A stretch of 64,000 nucleotides of DNA, taken from positions 186,001 to 250,000 of the forward strand of contig JALNYT010000005.1 in the NCBI GenBank assembly GCA_023229685.1, in the 5' to 3' direction. Positions 48,377 to 56,127 of this stretch are shown here, one piece after another. The notes under the pieces were generated by a model. That model ran no database searches. It was not told where the DNA came from and was given only the letters and a program-made list of their open reading frames with translations. Every line of letters starts with the position of its first letter. Position 1 is the first letter of the stretch. The stretch comes from Sulfuritalea sp. (GTDB taxonomy: Bacteria; Pseudomonadota; Gammaproteobacteria; Burkholderiales; Rhodocyclaceae). A program made the translations under genes and the position numbers.

Positions 48377-50203
48377 TCAAGCCATCAACTCCAGCAGGGC
48401 TTCTCCGTAGCGCTCGGCTTTGGCGTGGCCGATGCCCGGCACGCCGAGCAGTTCGGACAGGTTTGCCGGCCGTCGTGCGGCCAGTTCGCGCAGGCTCTTG
48501 TCGTGCAGGATGACGTAGGCCGGCACGCCTTGTTCGCGCGCCAGGCCGGCGCGCCAGGCACGCAGGGCCTCGAACAGCGGTTCATCACCGTCTGCCAGGG
48601 CTGGCCCCGCGCCGGATCGCCGTCCCGCCGGCGCCGACTCTTGTGAGCGCCCATGTTTCTTGCCCTTGACGCGGTTGGCCTGCTTGCGCAACGACAGGGT
48701 GGCCTCGCCCTTCAGCACCGGGCGCGCTGCATCGGTCAGGCGCAGCCCGCCGAAGGCCTCGGCATCGGTGTGCAGCAGGCCGGCGGCCAGCAGTTGGCGA
48801 AATACCGAGCGCCAGCCGGCGTCGTCGAGATCCGTGCCGGCACCGAAGGTGGGTAGTTCGGCATGCCCGAACTGCTGCACTTTTTCGGTGGCTTTGCCGC
48901 GCAGGATGTCGATCAAATGCCCGGCGCCGAAGCGCTGGCCGGTGCGCAAGGCGGCCGACATGGCCTTTTGTGCGGCGACCGTGCCGTCCCACAGTTGCGG
49001 TGGCTCGAGGCAGGTGTCGCAGTTGCCGCAGGCGGTGGCCTCTTCGCTGAAGTACTTGAGCAACAGCGCGCGCCGGCAGGTGGCGGTTTCGCACCAGGCC
49101 AGCAGGGCGTCGAGCTTGCTGCGCTCGACGCGCTTCTGGTCCTCGCCCGCGGCCGATTCGTCGATGCGCAGGCGATGGATCACCACGTCGTTGAGACCAT
49201 AGGTCATCCAGGCTTCGGCCGGCTCCCCGTCACGGCCGGCGCGGCCGGTTTCCTGATAGTAGGCTTCGAGGCTCTTGGGCAGATCGAGGTGGGCGACGAA
49301 GCGCACGTCGGGTTTGTCGATGCCCATGCCGAAGGCGATGGTCGCCACCATGACGATGCCGTCTTCGCGCAGGAAGCGCTGCTGATGTTGCAGGCGCGTG
49401 GCCGCATCGAGTCCGGCGTGGTAGGGCAGGGCCGTGATGCCTTGGCCATTGAGCCAGGCCGCGGTCTCGTCCACCTTCTTGCGCGACAGGCAATACACAA
49501 TCCCGGCCTCGCCGCGCTGCCCGGCAAGGAAGTCGAGCAGTTGCCGGCGCGGGTTGTCGCGCTCGACCACGGTGTAGCGGATGTTCGGCCGGTCGAAGCT
49601 GGAAATGAACACGCGCGCCGCGTCGAGTCCGAGGCGGGTAATGATTTCCTGTCGCGTCAGCTGGTCGGCGGTTGCGGTCAGGGCAATCCGCGGTACCGCC
49701 GGGTAACGCTGGTGCAGGGCCGAGAGCTGGATGTACTCCGGACGGAAATCGTGACCCCATTGCGAGACGCAATGCGCTTCGTCGATGGCGAACAGAGCCA
49801 AGCGGTTCCTGCCGACCAGATGATCCATGACGCCGAGAAAGCGCTCGGTCAGCAGGCGTTCCGGCGCGACGTAGATCAGGTCGAGTTCGTCCATGCGCAG
49901 TCGCCGCTCGACTTCGGAGGCCGTCGCGTAGTCCTGCGACGAATTGAGAAAGGCCGCCCGCACGCCGGCTTGCAGCAGGGCATCGACCTGGTCCTGCATC
50001 AGCGCGATCAGCGGCGAGACCACGACGCCGACGCCATGCCTGAGCATCGAGGGTATCTGGTAGCACAGCGACTTGCCGCCGCCGGTAGGCATCAGCACCA
50101 GCGCATCGCCGCCGCAGATCAGATGGTCGATGATCTCCTCCTGCGGCCCGCGGAACGACGGGTAGCCGAAGACGCGACGCAGGGTTTCGAGGGGGGCACT
50201 CAT
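48377..50203 (-). CDS. recQ: ATP-dependent DNA helicase RecQ
   Basis: A 608-residue superfamily 2 helicase. It has FRGPQEEIIDHLI, Walker A MPTGGGKSLCYQ, DEAH in FAIDEAHCVSQWGHDFRPEY, TATAD, and motif VI YYQETGRAGRDGEP. The zinc-binding RecQ-Ct region (CETATCRRALLLKYF ... CGNCDTC), winged helix and a C-terminal HRDC domain (RAGLAREQGVPAYVILHDKS) are all present. A linker between RQC and HRDC, SQESAPAGRRSGAG, is encoded by copy 10 of the 22-bp repeat. ATG 50203 is used; ATG 50236 would add eleven residues. Confidence 0.95.
   Translation of the reverse strand: MSAPLETLRRVFGYPSFRGPQEEIIDHLICGGDALVLMPTGGGKSLCYQIPSMLRHGVGVVVSPLIALMQDQVDALLQAGVRAAFLNSSQDYATASEVERRLRMDELDLIYVAPERLLTERFLGVMDHLVGRNRLALFAIDEAHCVSQWGHDFRPEYIQLSALHQRYPAVPRIALTATADQLTRQEIITRLGLDAARVFISSFDRPNIRYTVVERDNPRRQLLDFLAGQRGEAGIVYCLSRKKVDETAAWLNGQGITALPYHAGLDAATRLQHQQRFLREDGIVMVATIAFGMGIDKPDVRFVAHLDLPKSLEAYYQETGRAGRDGEPAEAWMTYGLNDVVIHRLRIDESAAGEDQKRVERSKLDALLAWCETATCRRALLLKYFSEEATACGNCDTCLEPPQLWDGTVAAQKAMSAALRTGQRFGAGHLIDILRGKATEKVQQFGHAELPTFGAGTDLDDAGWRSVFRQLLAAGLLHTDAEAFGGLRLTDAARPVLKGEATLSLRKQANRVKGKKHGRSQESAPAGRRSGAGPALADGDEPLFEALRAWRAGLAREQGVPAYVILHDKSLRELAARRPANLSELLGVPGIGHAKAERYGEALLELMA
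48618..48639 (+). repeat. Dispersed 22-bp repeat, copy 10 (inside recQ linker)
   Basis: CGCCGTCCCGCC followed by GGCGCCGACT. Read in recQ as E-S-A-P-A-G-R-R-S, within a low-complexity interdomain linker. Confidence 0.85.
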
Positions 50204-50314
50204 TCGGGGAATTCGGTGGTCAGCAGGGGTGCGCATTATGCCTGCTGCGCCGGGTTGCAGGAAACCATCCGCGCGACACTGATATCATCGAGTCCTGTTC
50301 ACTGGAGCCCTATC

Positions 50315-51151
50315 ATGGCCGGCAACCCTGAAATCACCAGCATGGCGCTGTTCTGCGACTTCGAGAATGTGGCTCTCGGCGTGCGCGACGCCAAATATGC
50401 CCCGTTCGACATCAACAAGGTCCTCGAGCGACTGCTGCTCAAGGGCAGCATCGTGGTCAAGAAGGCCTACTGCGACTGGGCGCGCTACAAGGAGTTCAAG
50501 GCGGCGATGCACGAGGCCTCGTTCGAACTGATCGAGATTCCCCATGTGCGCCAGTCGGGCAAGAACTCGGCCGACATCCGCATGGTGGTGGATGCCCTCG
50601 ACCTCTGCTACACCAAGTCGCATGTCGATACCTTCGTCATCATCAGCGGCGACTCGGATTTCTCGCCCCTGGTGTCCAAGCTGCGCGAGAACAACAAGCG
50701 CGTGATCGGGGTCGGCGTCAAGGCGGCCACCTCCGACCTGCTCGCCGCCAACTGCGACGAATTCATTTTTTACGATGATCTGGTACGGGAACTTCCCGCC
50801 AAGAAACAGCGCAACGAAAGGAAGGCGCCGGCGAAGCCCGCCGCCAGCACGGCAAAGGCCGCAGCGCCGAAGAGCGATGAAAAGGCCGAAGATCCCAAGC
50901 GGCAGGAGGCAATTGATCTGGTCGTGGAAACCGTCGAGGCGCTGGTCGCGGAGCGGGGCGAAGACGAAAAAATCTGGGGTTCCATGGTCAAGCAGACCCT
51001 CAAGCGGCGCAAGCCCGGCTTTAGCGAGTCCTACTACGGCTACCGCTCCTTCGGCGAATTGCTGGAAGACGCCAGGAAGCACAAGCTGCTGATCCTTGAG
51101 CGCGACGAGAAGTCAGGCCAGCACATCATCCGCCTGCCGGCAGAAGATTGA
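50315..51151 (+). CDS. NYN-domain (LabA/PIN-like) protein with C-terminal OST-HTH/LOTUS domain
   Basis: A 278-residue protein. Residues 10-165 form a NYN nuclease-like domain: ALFCDFENVALGVRD, GSIVVKKAYCDWARYKEFKA, GKNSADIRMVVDALDL, and VIISGDSDFSPLVSKLRENN, whose Asp residues form the PIN-type metal site. An Ala/Lys-rich linker leads to an OST-HTH domain (EKIWGSMVKQTLKRRKPGFS, YYGYRSFGELLEDARKHKLL), thought to bind RNA. An RNA-processing role is likely but the target is unknown. ATG 50315 is preceded by GGAG; the enormous upstream frame is antisense to recQ. Confidence 0.93.
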   Translation: MAGNPEITSMALFCDFENVALGVRDAKYAPFDINKVLERLLLKGSIVVKKAYCDWARYKEFKAAMHEASFELIEIPHVRQSGKNSADIRMVVDALDLCYTKSHVDTFVIISGDSDFSPLVSKLRENNKRVIGVGVKAATSDLLAANCDEFIFYDDLVRELPAKKQRNERKAPAKPAASTAKAAAPKSDEKAEDPKRQEAIDLVVETVEALVAERGEDEKIWGSMVKQTLKRRKPGFSESYYGYRSFGELLEDARKHKLLILERDEKSGQHIIRLPAED

Positions 51152-51161
51152 AATCCAAGTT

Positions 51162-51983
51162 GTGAGCGGCGTCCCCGAAATCCGGCCGGAGCAATCTGTT
51201 GCGCTGCTCCAGGAACTGCACATCCTGACCCGCGACGGCAAGCTCAATCAGGACACCCGACGCAAGCTGAAGCAGGTCTATCACCTCTACCAGTTCATCG
51301 AGCCCTTGCTGACCGAGATCATGGCTGAGCGCGGTGATCTGGTGCTGGTCGACCACGGCGCCGGCAAGTCCTACCTCGGCTTCATCCTCTATGACCTTTT
51401 CCTCAAGGCCAAGGCCAGCGGCCACGTGTACGGCATCGAGACCCGTGCCGAACTCGTCGACCGATCGCGCGAACTGGCGCTGCGGCTGGGCTTCGCGCGC
51501 ATGTCCTTCCTCAATCTTTCGGTCGGGGAATCGATCGAGTCGCCGCAGCTGCCGGAACGTGTCGATATCGTCACCGCGCTGCATGCCTGCGATACGGCGA
51601 CCGATGACGCGATCCGGTTCGCCCTGCACAAGCAGGCCAAATTCATCGTCCTCGCGCCCTGCTGCCAGGCCGAAGTCGCATCCGTGCTGCGCCGGCACAA
51701 GAACGAGTCCCTGGCGCAGACCGCGCTCTCGGAAATCTGGCGCCACCCGATCCACACCCGCGAATTCGGCAGCCAGATCACCAACGTCCTGCGCTGCCTG
51801 CTGCTCGAAGCGCACGGCTACCAGCTCAGCGTCACCGAGCTGGTGGGCTGGGAGCACTCGATGAAGAACGAACTGATCATCGCCCGCCTCGCCAACGCCC
51901 CGCGCGGCAACGCGCGCGAGCGCTCCGGGCAGATACTGCAGGACTTGAATCTGGAAGACTTGAAGGAGCGTTTTCTCTACTGA
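51162..51983 (+). CDS. SAM-dependent methyltransferase (Methyltransf_32-like)
   Basis: A 273-residue protein with a Rossmann methyltransferase core: VDHGAGKSYLGFILYDLF is motif I, GIETRAELVDRSRELALRLG follows, and TALHACDTATDDAIRFAL and IVLAPCCQAE are typical of the Methyltransf_32 group. GSQITNVLRCLLLEAHGY and WEHSMKNELIIA close the domain. The substrate, possibly an RNA, is unknown. The start is GTG 51162, ten bases after the NYN gene stop, so the two genes are likely in one operon. Confidence 0.85.
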   Translation: MSGVPEIRPEQSVALLQELHILTRDGKLNQDTRRKLKQVYHLYQFIEPLLTEIMAERGDLVLVDHGAGKSYLGFILYDLFLKAKASGHVYGIETRAELVDRSRELALRLGFARMSFLNLSVGESIESPQLPERVDIVTALHACDTATDDAIRFALHKQAKFIVLAPCCQAEVASVLRRHKNESLAQTALSEIWRHPIHTREFGSQITNVLRCLLLEAHGYQLSVTELVGWEHSMKNELIIARLANAPRGNARERSGQILQDLNLEDLKERFLY

Positions 51984-51999
51984 GCGCAGGCAGGCCAGG

Positions 52000-52021
52000 A
52001 GTCGGCGCTGGCGATGCGGCA
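52000..52021 (-). repeat. Dispersed 22-bp repeat, copy 11 (intergenic)
   Basis: Plus strand reads AGTCGGCGCTGG then CGATGCGGCA, so it departs from consensus in the left half. Located between the convergent methyltransferase and MFS genes, where it could be part of a termination region. Confidence 0.75.
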
Positions 52022-52050
52022 GCAGGGCCCGAGCACGATCGTTCGCTGCC

Positions 52051-53232
52051 CTATGCAGCCTTGCCGTAGCGTGCGAGAAGCCGTGTGCTGGCAAAAAGCA
52101 GCACAGCCACCGTGGCGCTGATCGATGCCAGCGGCAGCAAGGTGCCGTTGTGGCTGCTCCCGACCCAGATCCCGGCGGCCAGGGCCACCAGCATCATGAC
52201 GCAGCCGAACAGTCCGGCCGCTGCACCGGCCCGCTCGGGAAACGGCGCCAGCGCGCCGGCCTGTGTGCACGGAATGTTGATGCCGTGGGCCGTCATGACT
52301 ACAAAAAGCGCGATCACCACGAGCAGCCAATGCTGCACGCCGGCAATTGCGAACACGAGGAAGCCCAGACCACCTGCCAGTCCTATCGAGGTGCCCAGCC
52401 TGAGGACACCCTGGATTCCCAGTGTGCCGAGCAGGCGGCGACAAACCAGGGTTCCGCTCAAATAACCGCAGACGCCGAGGGCGAAGAGATAGCCGTAGCG
52501 CTCCGTCGTCACCCCGAGGACGCGGATAAACACGAATGAGGCGCCGGATATGAACACGAAGATCGAAGCATAGGACAGCGCGCCGGGCAGCGCATAGGCC
52601 CAGAACGCGGGGGTCCTGGTCACTTCAAGGTAGGTGCGGGCGAGGCTGCCAAGGCGCATTGCCTCGGGGTTGCACTGGCTGTTTGATTCCCTCATCCGGA
52701 GCAAGGCGGCGATCCACATGGCGAAGCCCGCCAAGGCGAGGGCGACGAATGCGGCACGCCAGCCGAAGGCCACCTGCAGGTAGCTGCCGAGTACCGGTCC
52801 GCTGATCGCCGCCAGCGAAAGCAGCGAGCTTGCCTTGGCCAGCACGCGCGCGCCATCGGCGGCCGAATAGGCGTCGCGGATGATGGCGCGGGCCACCACG
52901 ACGCCGGTGCAGCAGCCGATCGCCTGCACGAAACGCGCCGCGACCAGCCAGGCGAGGGTTGGCGCCAGTGCGCAGGCGATGCTGGAGAGCAGATACAGGC
53001 TCAGGCCGCCGAATAGCACCGGGCGCCTGCCGTAGCGATCGGACAGCGGGCCGCTGACCAGTTGCGCCGAGCCGAAACCGATCACGAACAGGGAAAGCGT
53101 GTTCTGAACTGCGGCCGGGGTGACGCCAAAGTCGGTAGCCATGCTCGGCAACGAGGCCAGGTAGAGGTCGGTCGACAGGGGCTGCAGCATCAGGCAGCCG
53201 GTCACCAGCCAGATCAGGGTAACGGGGGTCAT
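52051..53232 (-). CDS. MFS drug-efflux transporter, Bcr/CflA type
   Basis: A 393-residue twelve-helix transporter. STDLYLASLPSMATDFGVTP at the first loop, SAQLVSGPLSDRYGRRPVLF (MFS motif A), and ARAIIRDAYSAADGARVLAK are characteristic of the Bcr/CflA drug-resistance subfamily; GPVLGSYLQVAFGWRAAFVA is motif C. It probably exports drugs or a metabolite by proton antiport. ATG 53232 starts it. It lies next to smpB on the same strand, 25 bp apart. Confidence 0.92.
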   Translation of the reverse strand: MTPVTLIWLVTGCLMLQPLSTDLYLASLPSMATDFGVTPAAVQNTLSLFVIGFGSAQLVSGPLSDRYGRRPVLFGGLSLYLLSSIACALAPTLAWLVAARFVQAIGCCTGVVVARAIIRDAYSAADGARVLAKASSLLSLAAISGPVLGSYLQVAFGWRAAFVALALAGFAMWIAALLRMRESNSQCNPEAMRLGSLARTYLEVTRTPAFWAYALPGALSYASIFVFISGASFVFIRVLGVTTERYGYLFALGVCGYLSGTLVCRRLLGTLGIQGVLRLGTSIGLAGGLGFLVFAIAGVQHWLLVVIALFVVMTAHGINIPCTQAGALAPFPERAGAAAGLFGCVMMLVALAAGIWVGSSHNGTLLPLASISATVAVLLFASTRLLARYGKAA

Positions 53233-53257
53233 CCGCAGGCGTGAGTGGAGGCGTTAC

Positions 53258-53707
53258 TTAGCCGCGCCGGTCGCGCATCACGCGCGCCTTCTCGCGAACC
53301 CAGTCGCGATCCTTCTCGGCATCGCGCTTGTCGTGCTGCTTCTTGCCTTTGGCGAGGCCGACCGACAGCTTGACGCGGCCTTTGCTGTAATGCAGGTCGA
53401 GGGGCACCAGCGTGTAGCCGGCGCGCTCGACCTTGCCGATCAGCTTGCTGATTTCTGCAGCGTTCAGCAGCAGTTTGCGCGTGCGCACCGGATCGGGGTT
53501 GACGTGGGTCGAGGCCGACAGCAGCGGTGTGATGTGGGCGCCGATGAGGAACACCTCGCCGCGTTTCAGCACCACATAGGCTTCCTTGATCTGCGCGCGC
53601 CCGGCGCGAATCGCCTTCACTTCCCAGCCTTCGAGCACCAGACCGGCCTCGTAGCGCTCTTCAATGAAGTAATCGTGGAATGCCTTCTTGTTGTCGGCGA
53701 TGCTCAT
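53258..53707 (-). CDS. smpB: SsrA-binding protein SmpB
   Basis: A 149-residue tmRNA partner in trans-translation. It opens MSIADNKKAFHDYFIEERYE, then LEGWEVKAIRAGRAQIKEAY, GAHITPLLSASTHVNPDPVR, TRKLLLNAAEI and KVERAGYTLVPLDLHYSKGR, all standard. The basic tail GKKQHDKRDAEKDRDW is complete. The tmRNA gene is elsewhere in the same window (24939-25300). It is divergent from ratA with 54 bp between start codons. Confidence 0.97.
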   Translation of the reverse strand: MSIADNKKAFHDYFIEERYEAGLVLEGWEVKAIRAGRAQIKEAYVVLKRGEVFLIGAHITPLLSASTHVNPDPVRTRKLLLNAAEISKLIGKVERAGYTLVPLDLHYSKGRVKLSVGLAKGKKQHDKRDAEKDRDWVREKARVMRDRRG

Positions 53708-53761
53708 GGGTTGCGCGATAAAATGCGGCATTCTACTTCACCCCATCCACACGGCTTTGCA

Positions 53762-54193
53762 ATGGCCCTGGTCGAAAAATCGGTATTGATCGAACGCACA
53801 CCGGAGCAGATGTTCAGTCTGGTGGATCGCGTCGAGGAGTATCCCCAGTTCCTGCCGTGGTGCGGCGGTACCGAATTGCACGAGCGCACGGCGACGCTCA
53901 CGGCTGCCACGCTGCGCATCAATTACCATGGCCTCAAGTCACAGTTTTCGACTGAAAACACCAAGGAAGAACCGCGCCTGATGGATATCCGCCTGACCGC
54001 TGGCCCCTTCGCTCATATGGACGGACATTGGCGCTTCACGGCCCTGGGTGAGACGGCTTGCAAGGTAGAATTCCGCCTTCACTACGAATTCTCCAGCCAG
54101 TTGCTGGAAAAAGTGCTCGGTCCCGTGTTCAATCACATCGCCAACACCCTCGTCGAATCCTTTGTCAAAAGAGCGCAGGAAGTCTATGGCTGA
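53762..54193 (+). CDS. ratA: RatA-family START-domain protein (coenzyme Q-binding / ribosome-associated)
   Basis: A 143-residue single START/polyketide-cyclase-like domain: VEKSVLIERTPEQMFSLVDR, VEEYPQFLPWCGGTELHERT, LDIRLTAGPFAHMDGHWRFT, and the C-terminal helix VFNHIANTLVESFVKRAQEV. Homologues are annotated either as RatA toxin or as Coq10-like ubiquinone-binding proteins; the sequence does not decide. Conserved divergence from smpB and coupling with rnfH are the usual context. Its stop overlaps the rnfH start. Confidence 0.92.
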   Translation: MALVEKSVLIERTPEQMFSLVDRVEEYPQFLPWCGGTELHERTATLTAATLRINYHGLKSQFSTENTKEEPRLMDIRLTAGPFAHMDGHWRFTALGETACKVEFRLHYEFSSQLLEKVLGPVFNHIANTLVESFVKRAQEVYG

Positions 54194-54500
54194 AACCATT
54201 CAGGTCGAGGTTGTCTATGCCCGCCCGGAGCGGCAGGAAGTGGCCAGTATCAGCTTGCCGGCTGGCAGCACCGTAGGGCAGGCGATCGAAGCCTCGGGCC
54301 TGCTCGCCAAACATCCCGAAATAGATCTGGCCAGGAACAAGCTCGGCATCTACGCGAAGCTGGCCAAGGTTGATACCGCCTTGCGTGATCGCGACCGGGT
54401 GGAAATCTATCGCCCGCTGATCGCCGACCCGAAGGAAGTGCGCAAACAGCGCGCTGCCGAGGGAAAGGCGATGAAAAAAGGCGGCGGCGAGAGCGAATAG
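54186..54500 (+). CDS. rnfH: RnfH/RatB family ubiquitin-like protein
   Basis: A 104-residue beta-grasp protein: IQVEVVYARPERQEVASISL, VGQAIEASGLLAKHPEIDLA, KLGIYAKLAKVDTALRDRDR, and VEIYRPLIADPKEVRKQRAA are the UPF0125/RnfH hallmarks. It overlaps ratA by eight bases, giving the conserved ratAB pair. The role is unclear in the family. A basic C-terminal tail follows. Confidence 0.94.
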   Translation: MAETIQVEVVYARPERQEVASISLPAGSTVGQAIEASGLLAKHPEIDLARNKLGIYAKLAKVDTALRDRDRVEIYRPLIADPKEVRKQRAAEGKAMKKGGGESE

Positions 54501-54738
54501 GCGGCTTGCAGGTCGGCGCGCCCGCGCGCCAGCCCCGGCGCAGGTTTTCTACCACGCCGTGGATCGCCACGGCCATCACCGGATTGGTTTCCGGTACTTC
54601 TGTGTAAACGCTCCTGATGCCGAGTTTCTCGCATTTGGTAGTGCGCCGCGTGCGTCAGGTGTAGAGTACGAAGAAGTAGTTCCGGGGCCGGGCGGAATCC
54701 TTCCGCCGTAGCAACGCCTGAAATCCGCGGCGCTAGCC
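54500..54738 (-). pseudogene. Possible remnant of an unknown gene
   Basis: One minus-strand frame reads as protein-like sequence on both sides of a TGA: RRKDSARPRNYFFVLYT before it and EKLGIRSVYTEVPETNPV then MAVAIHGVVENLRRG after it. Amino-acid composition looks natural, but there is no start, no family recognised, and the frame runs into the antisense of rnfH. It could be the tail of a lost gene or chance. Confidence 0.25.
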
Positions 54739-55063
54739 ATCCTTTCCAGCCTCGACGGCGTCCTCAGATACCCAACGACCGGCTAGTTTCGGCCCTGCGG
54801 CCGGATCGATCAGCTTCCGTCGCCGGGCGTTCAGGCTGACGTCGTGAAGGTGGCTTGAACTGCGGAGGTGTCCCGGAAGCATTCACCGCGCAGGCCTGGT
54901 TGGTGTGCTCGATGGCTTTGACTCAATTGCGTTCGGTAGCGAACAGAACGCGGGCTAATTGTCTTTTATTGTGGCTGCATTCGACGTTGCGAACGGTCTT
55001 TGAAGGATCCCATCATGTCCATGCATTTTCCTGGCGGCTTGACAGCCGACGCAACAAGAGCCG
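54501..55063. other. Intergenic region with possible gene remnant
   Basis: About 560 bp without an intact gene. The minus strand at about 54500-54738 holds a broken protein-like frame (see the pseudogene entry). From 54740 to 55060 I see no repeat, RNA gene or convincing frame. Confidence 0.5.
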
Positions 55064-55894
55064 ATGGCTAAGCATTGGATTATGTCGCGCGCAAGCCTCC
55101 CACGGCTGTTGGTTGCCGCCGCGTGCCTCGGCATGGCGGGCTGCGCGACGGTTTCGACCGACGATCGGGCGCGGATAGTCGATATGCCGCTGGCCTCGAC
55201 CCACGCCGATATCGCATTCACGATAACTACGGGTTCGCGGCTCAGCACCGGCTGTGAAGAAAACGCGAGTTGTCCGACGCAAGCGGACAGGGAGGCGGCG
55301 GAGCGCTTTGCGCTGCAAGTGCAGCGGGTCGCCGGCGCTCTGCAAAAAGGCGCCGAGTCTCTGTATCCGGATCTGGCGCAACGCGTCCCGGGGCTGGTCG
55401 ACAGCCGCTTCGATGTCTATGTCGTCGCTGGTGATCAACCGGGCAGCGAGTCCAGCGCCAACGGAAGAATAGCGCTCAGCGCGGGACTTGGCGCCCGGCA
55501 GCCTTACGACGACTGGATGGCCTTTGTCATCGCTCGCGAAATGGGGCATGTCATCGCCCGTCATCCGGAAGAGAATTCGGCCGCCGGCATTGCCACGTCG
55601 GTGATCATGAACATTCTTATCCCCGGCAGCGGCTTGTTGAAGGCCTTGATATCCGCAGGTGGATCGGAGCTTGCCGCCCAAAGCCAGCGCGAGGTGCAGG
55701 CGGTGGAAGCCGATGCCATCGCGCTTGAGCTGCTCCAGGCGGCAGGATTTCGCCTGCGCGACGTCTCTCTGACCCTGCGCATAGAGTCCGTAGTGGTTGA
55801 TGACGGTTCATGGTCGAGAAGTTTCAGGGATTCCTCCCACAATTTCATAGCCGAAGCCGGAAGGCTGGAGTTCGCCGTCGCGGCACTGAGGTAG
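55064..55894 (+). CDS. M48-like lipoprotein with a degenerate zinc motif
   Basis: A 276-residue probable outer-membrane lipoprotein: basic start, hydrophobic core LPRLLVAAACLG and lipobox MAGC (Cys27). The body resembles peptidase family M48 (BepA/LoiP-like): DVYVVAGDQPGSESSANGRI, then FVIAREMGHVIARHPEEN and REVQAVEADAIALELLQAAG, the last being the region that supplies the third zinc ligand. The HExxH motif is changed to R-E-M-G-H, so the first zinc-binding His is missing and catalysis is doubtful. ATG 55082 is an alternative start. The gene stands alone. Confidence 0.8.
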   Translation: MAKHWIMSRASLPRLLVAAACLGMAGCATVSTDDRARIVDMPLASTHADIAFTITTGSRLSTGCEENASCPTQADREAAERFALQVQRVAGALQKGAESLYPDLAQRVPGLVDSRFDVYVVAGDQPGSESSANGRIALSAGLGARQPYDDWMAFVIAREMGHVIARHPEENSAAGIATSVIMNILIPGSGLLKALISAGGSELAAQSQREVQAVEADAIALELLQAAGFRLRDVSLTLRIESVVVDDGSWSRSFRDSSHNFIAEAGRLEFAVAALR

Positions 55895-55909
55895 GCAACA
55901 GGCCTCGAG

Positions 55910-55931
55910 AGTCGGCGCTGACGGGACGGCG
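55910..55931 (-). repeat. Dispersed 22-bp repeat, copy 12 (intergenic)
   Basis: Plus strand AGTCGGCGCTGA then CGGGACGGCG, one base from consensus. Located 16 bp after the M48-like gene. Confidence 0.85.
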
Positions 55932-56127
55932 TACGGGGCCAGAATCGGTGTGCCGTATCCTCCGCGCAAGGCGGGGGAATGTCCGGGCATTGCTTTGCGT
56001 AAACCGCGCCGACTTCGGCGAAAATAGCGATGGCTCGCGGCTGAAAGCGGATATCCATGGCGTGGAATCCGTGACAACATAGCAGCCCGTCCACGGCAGC
56101 TCTTCCCATTTGGCAGGTAGTGCAAGC

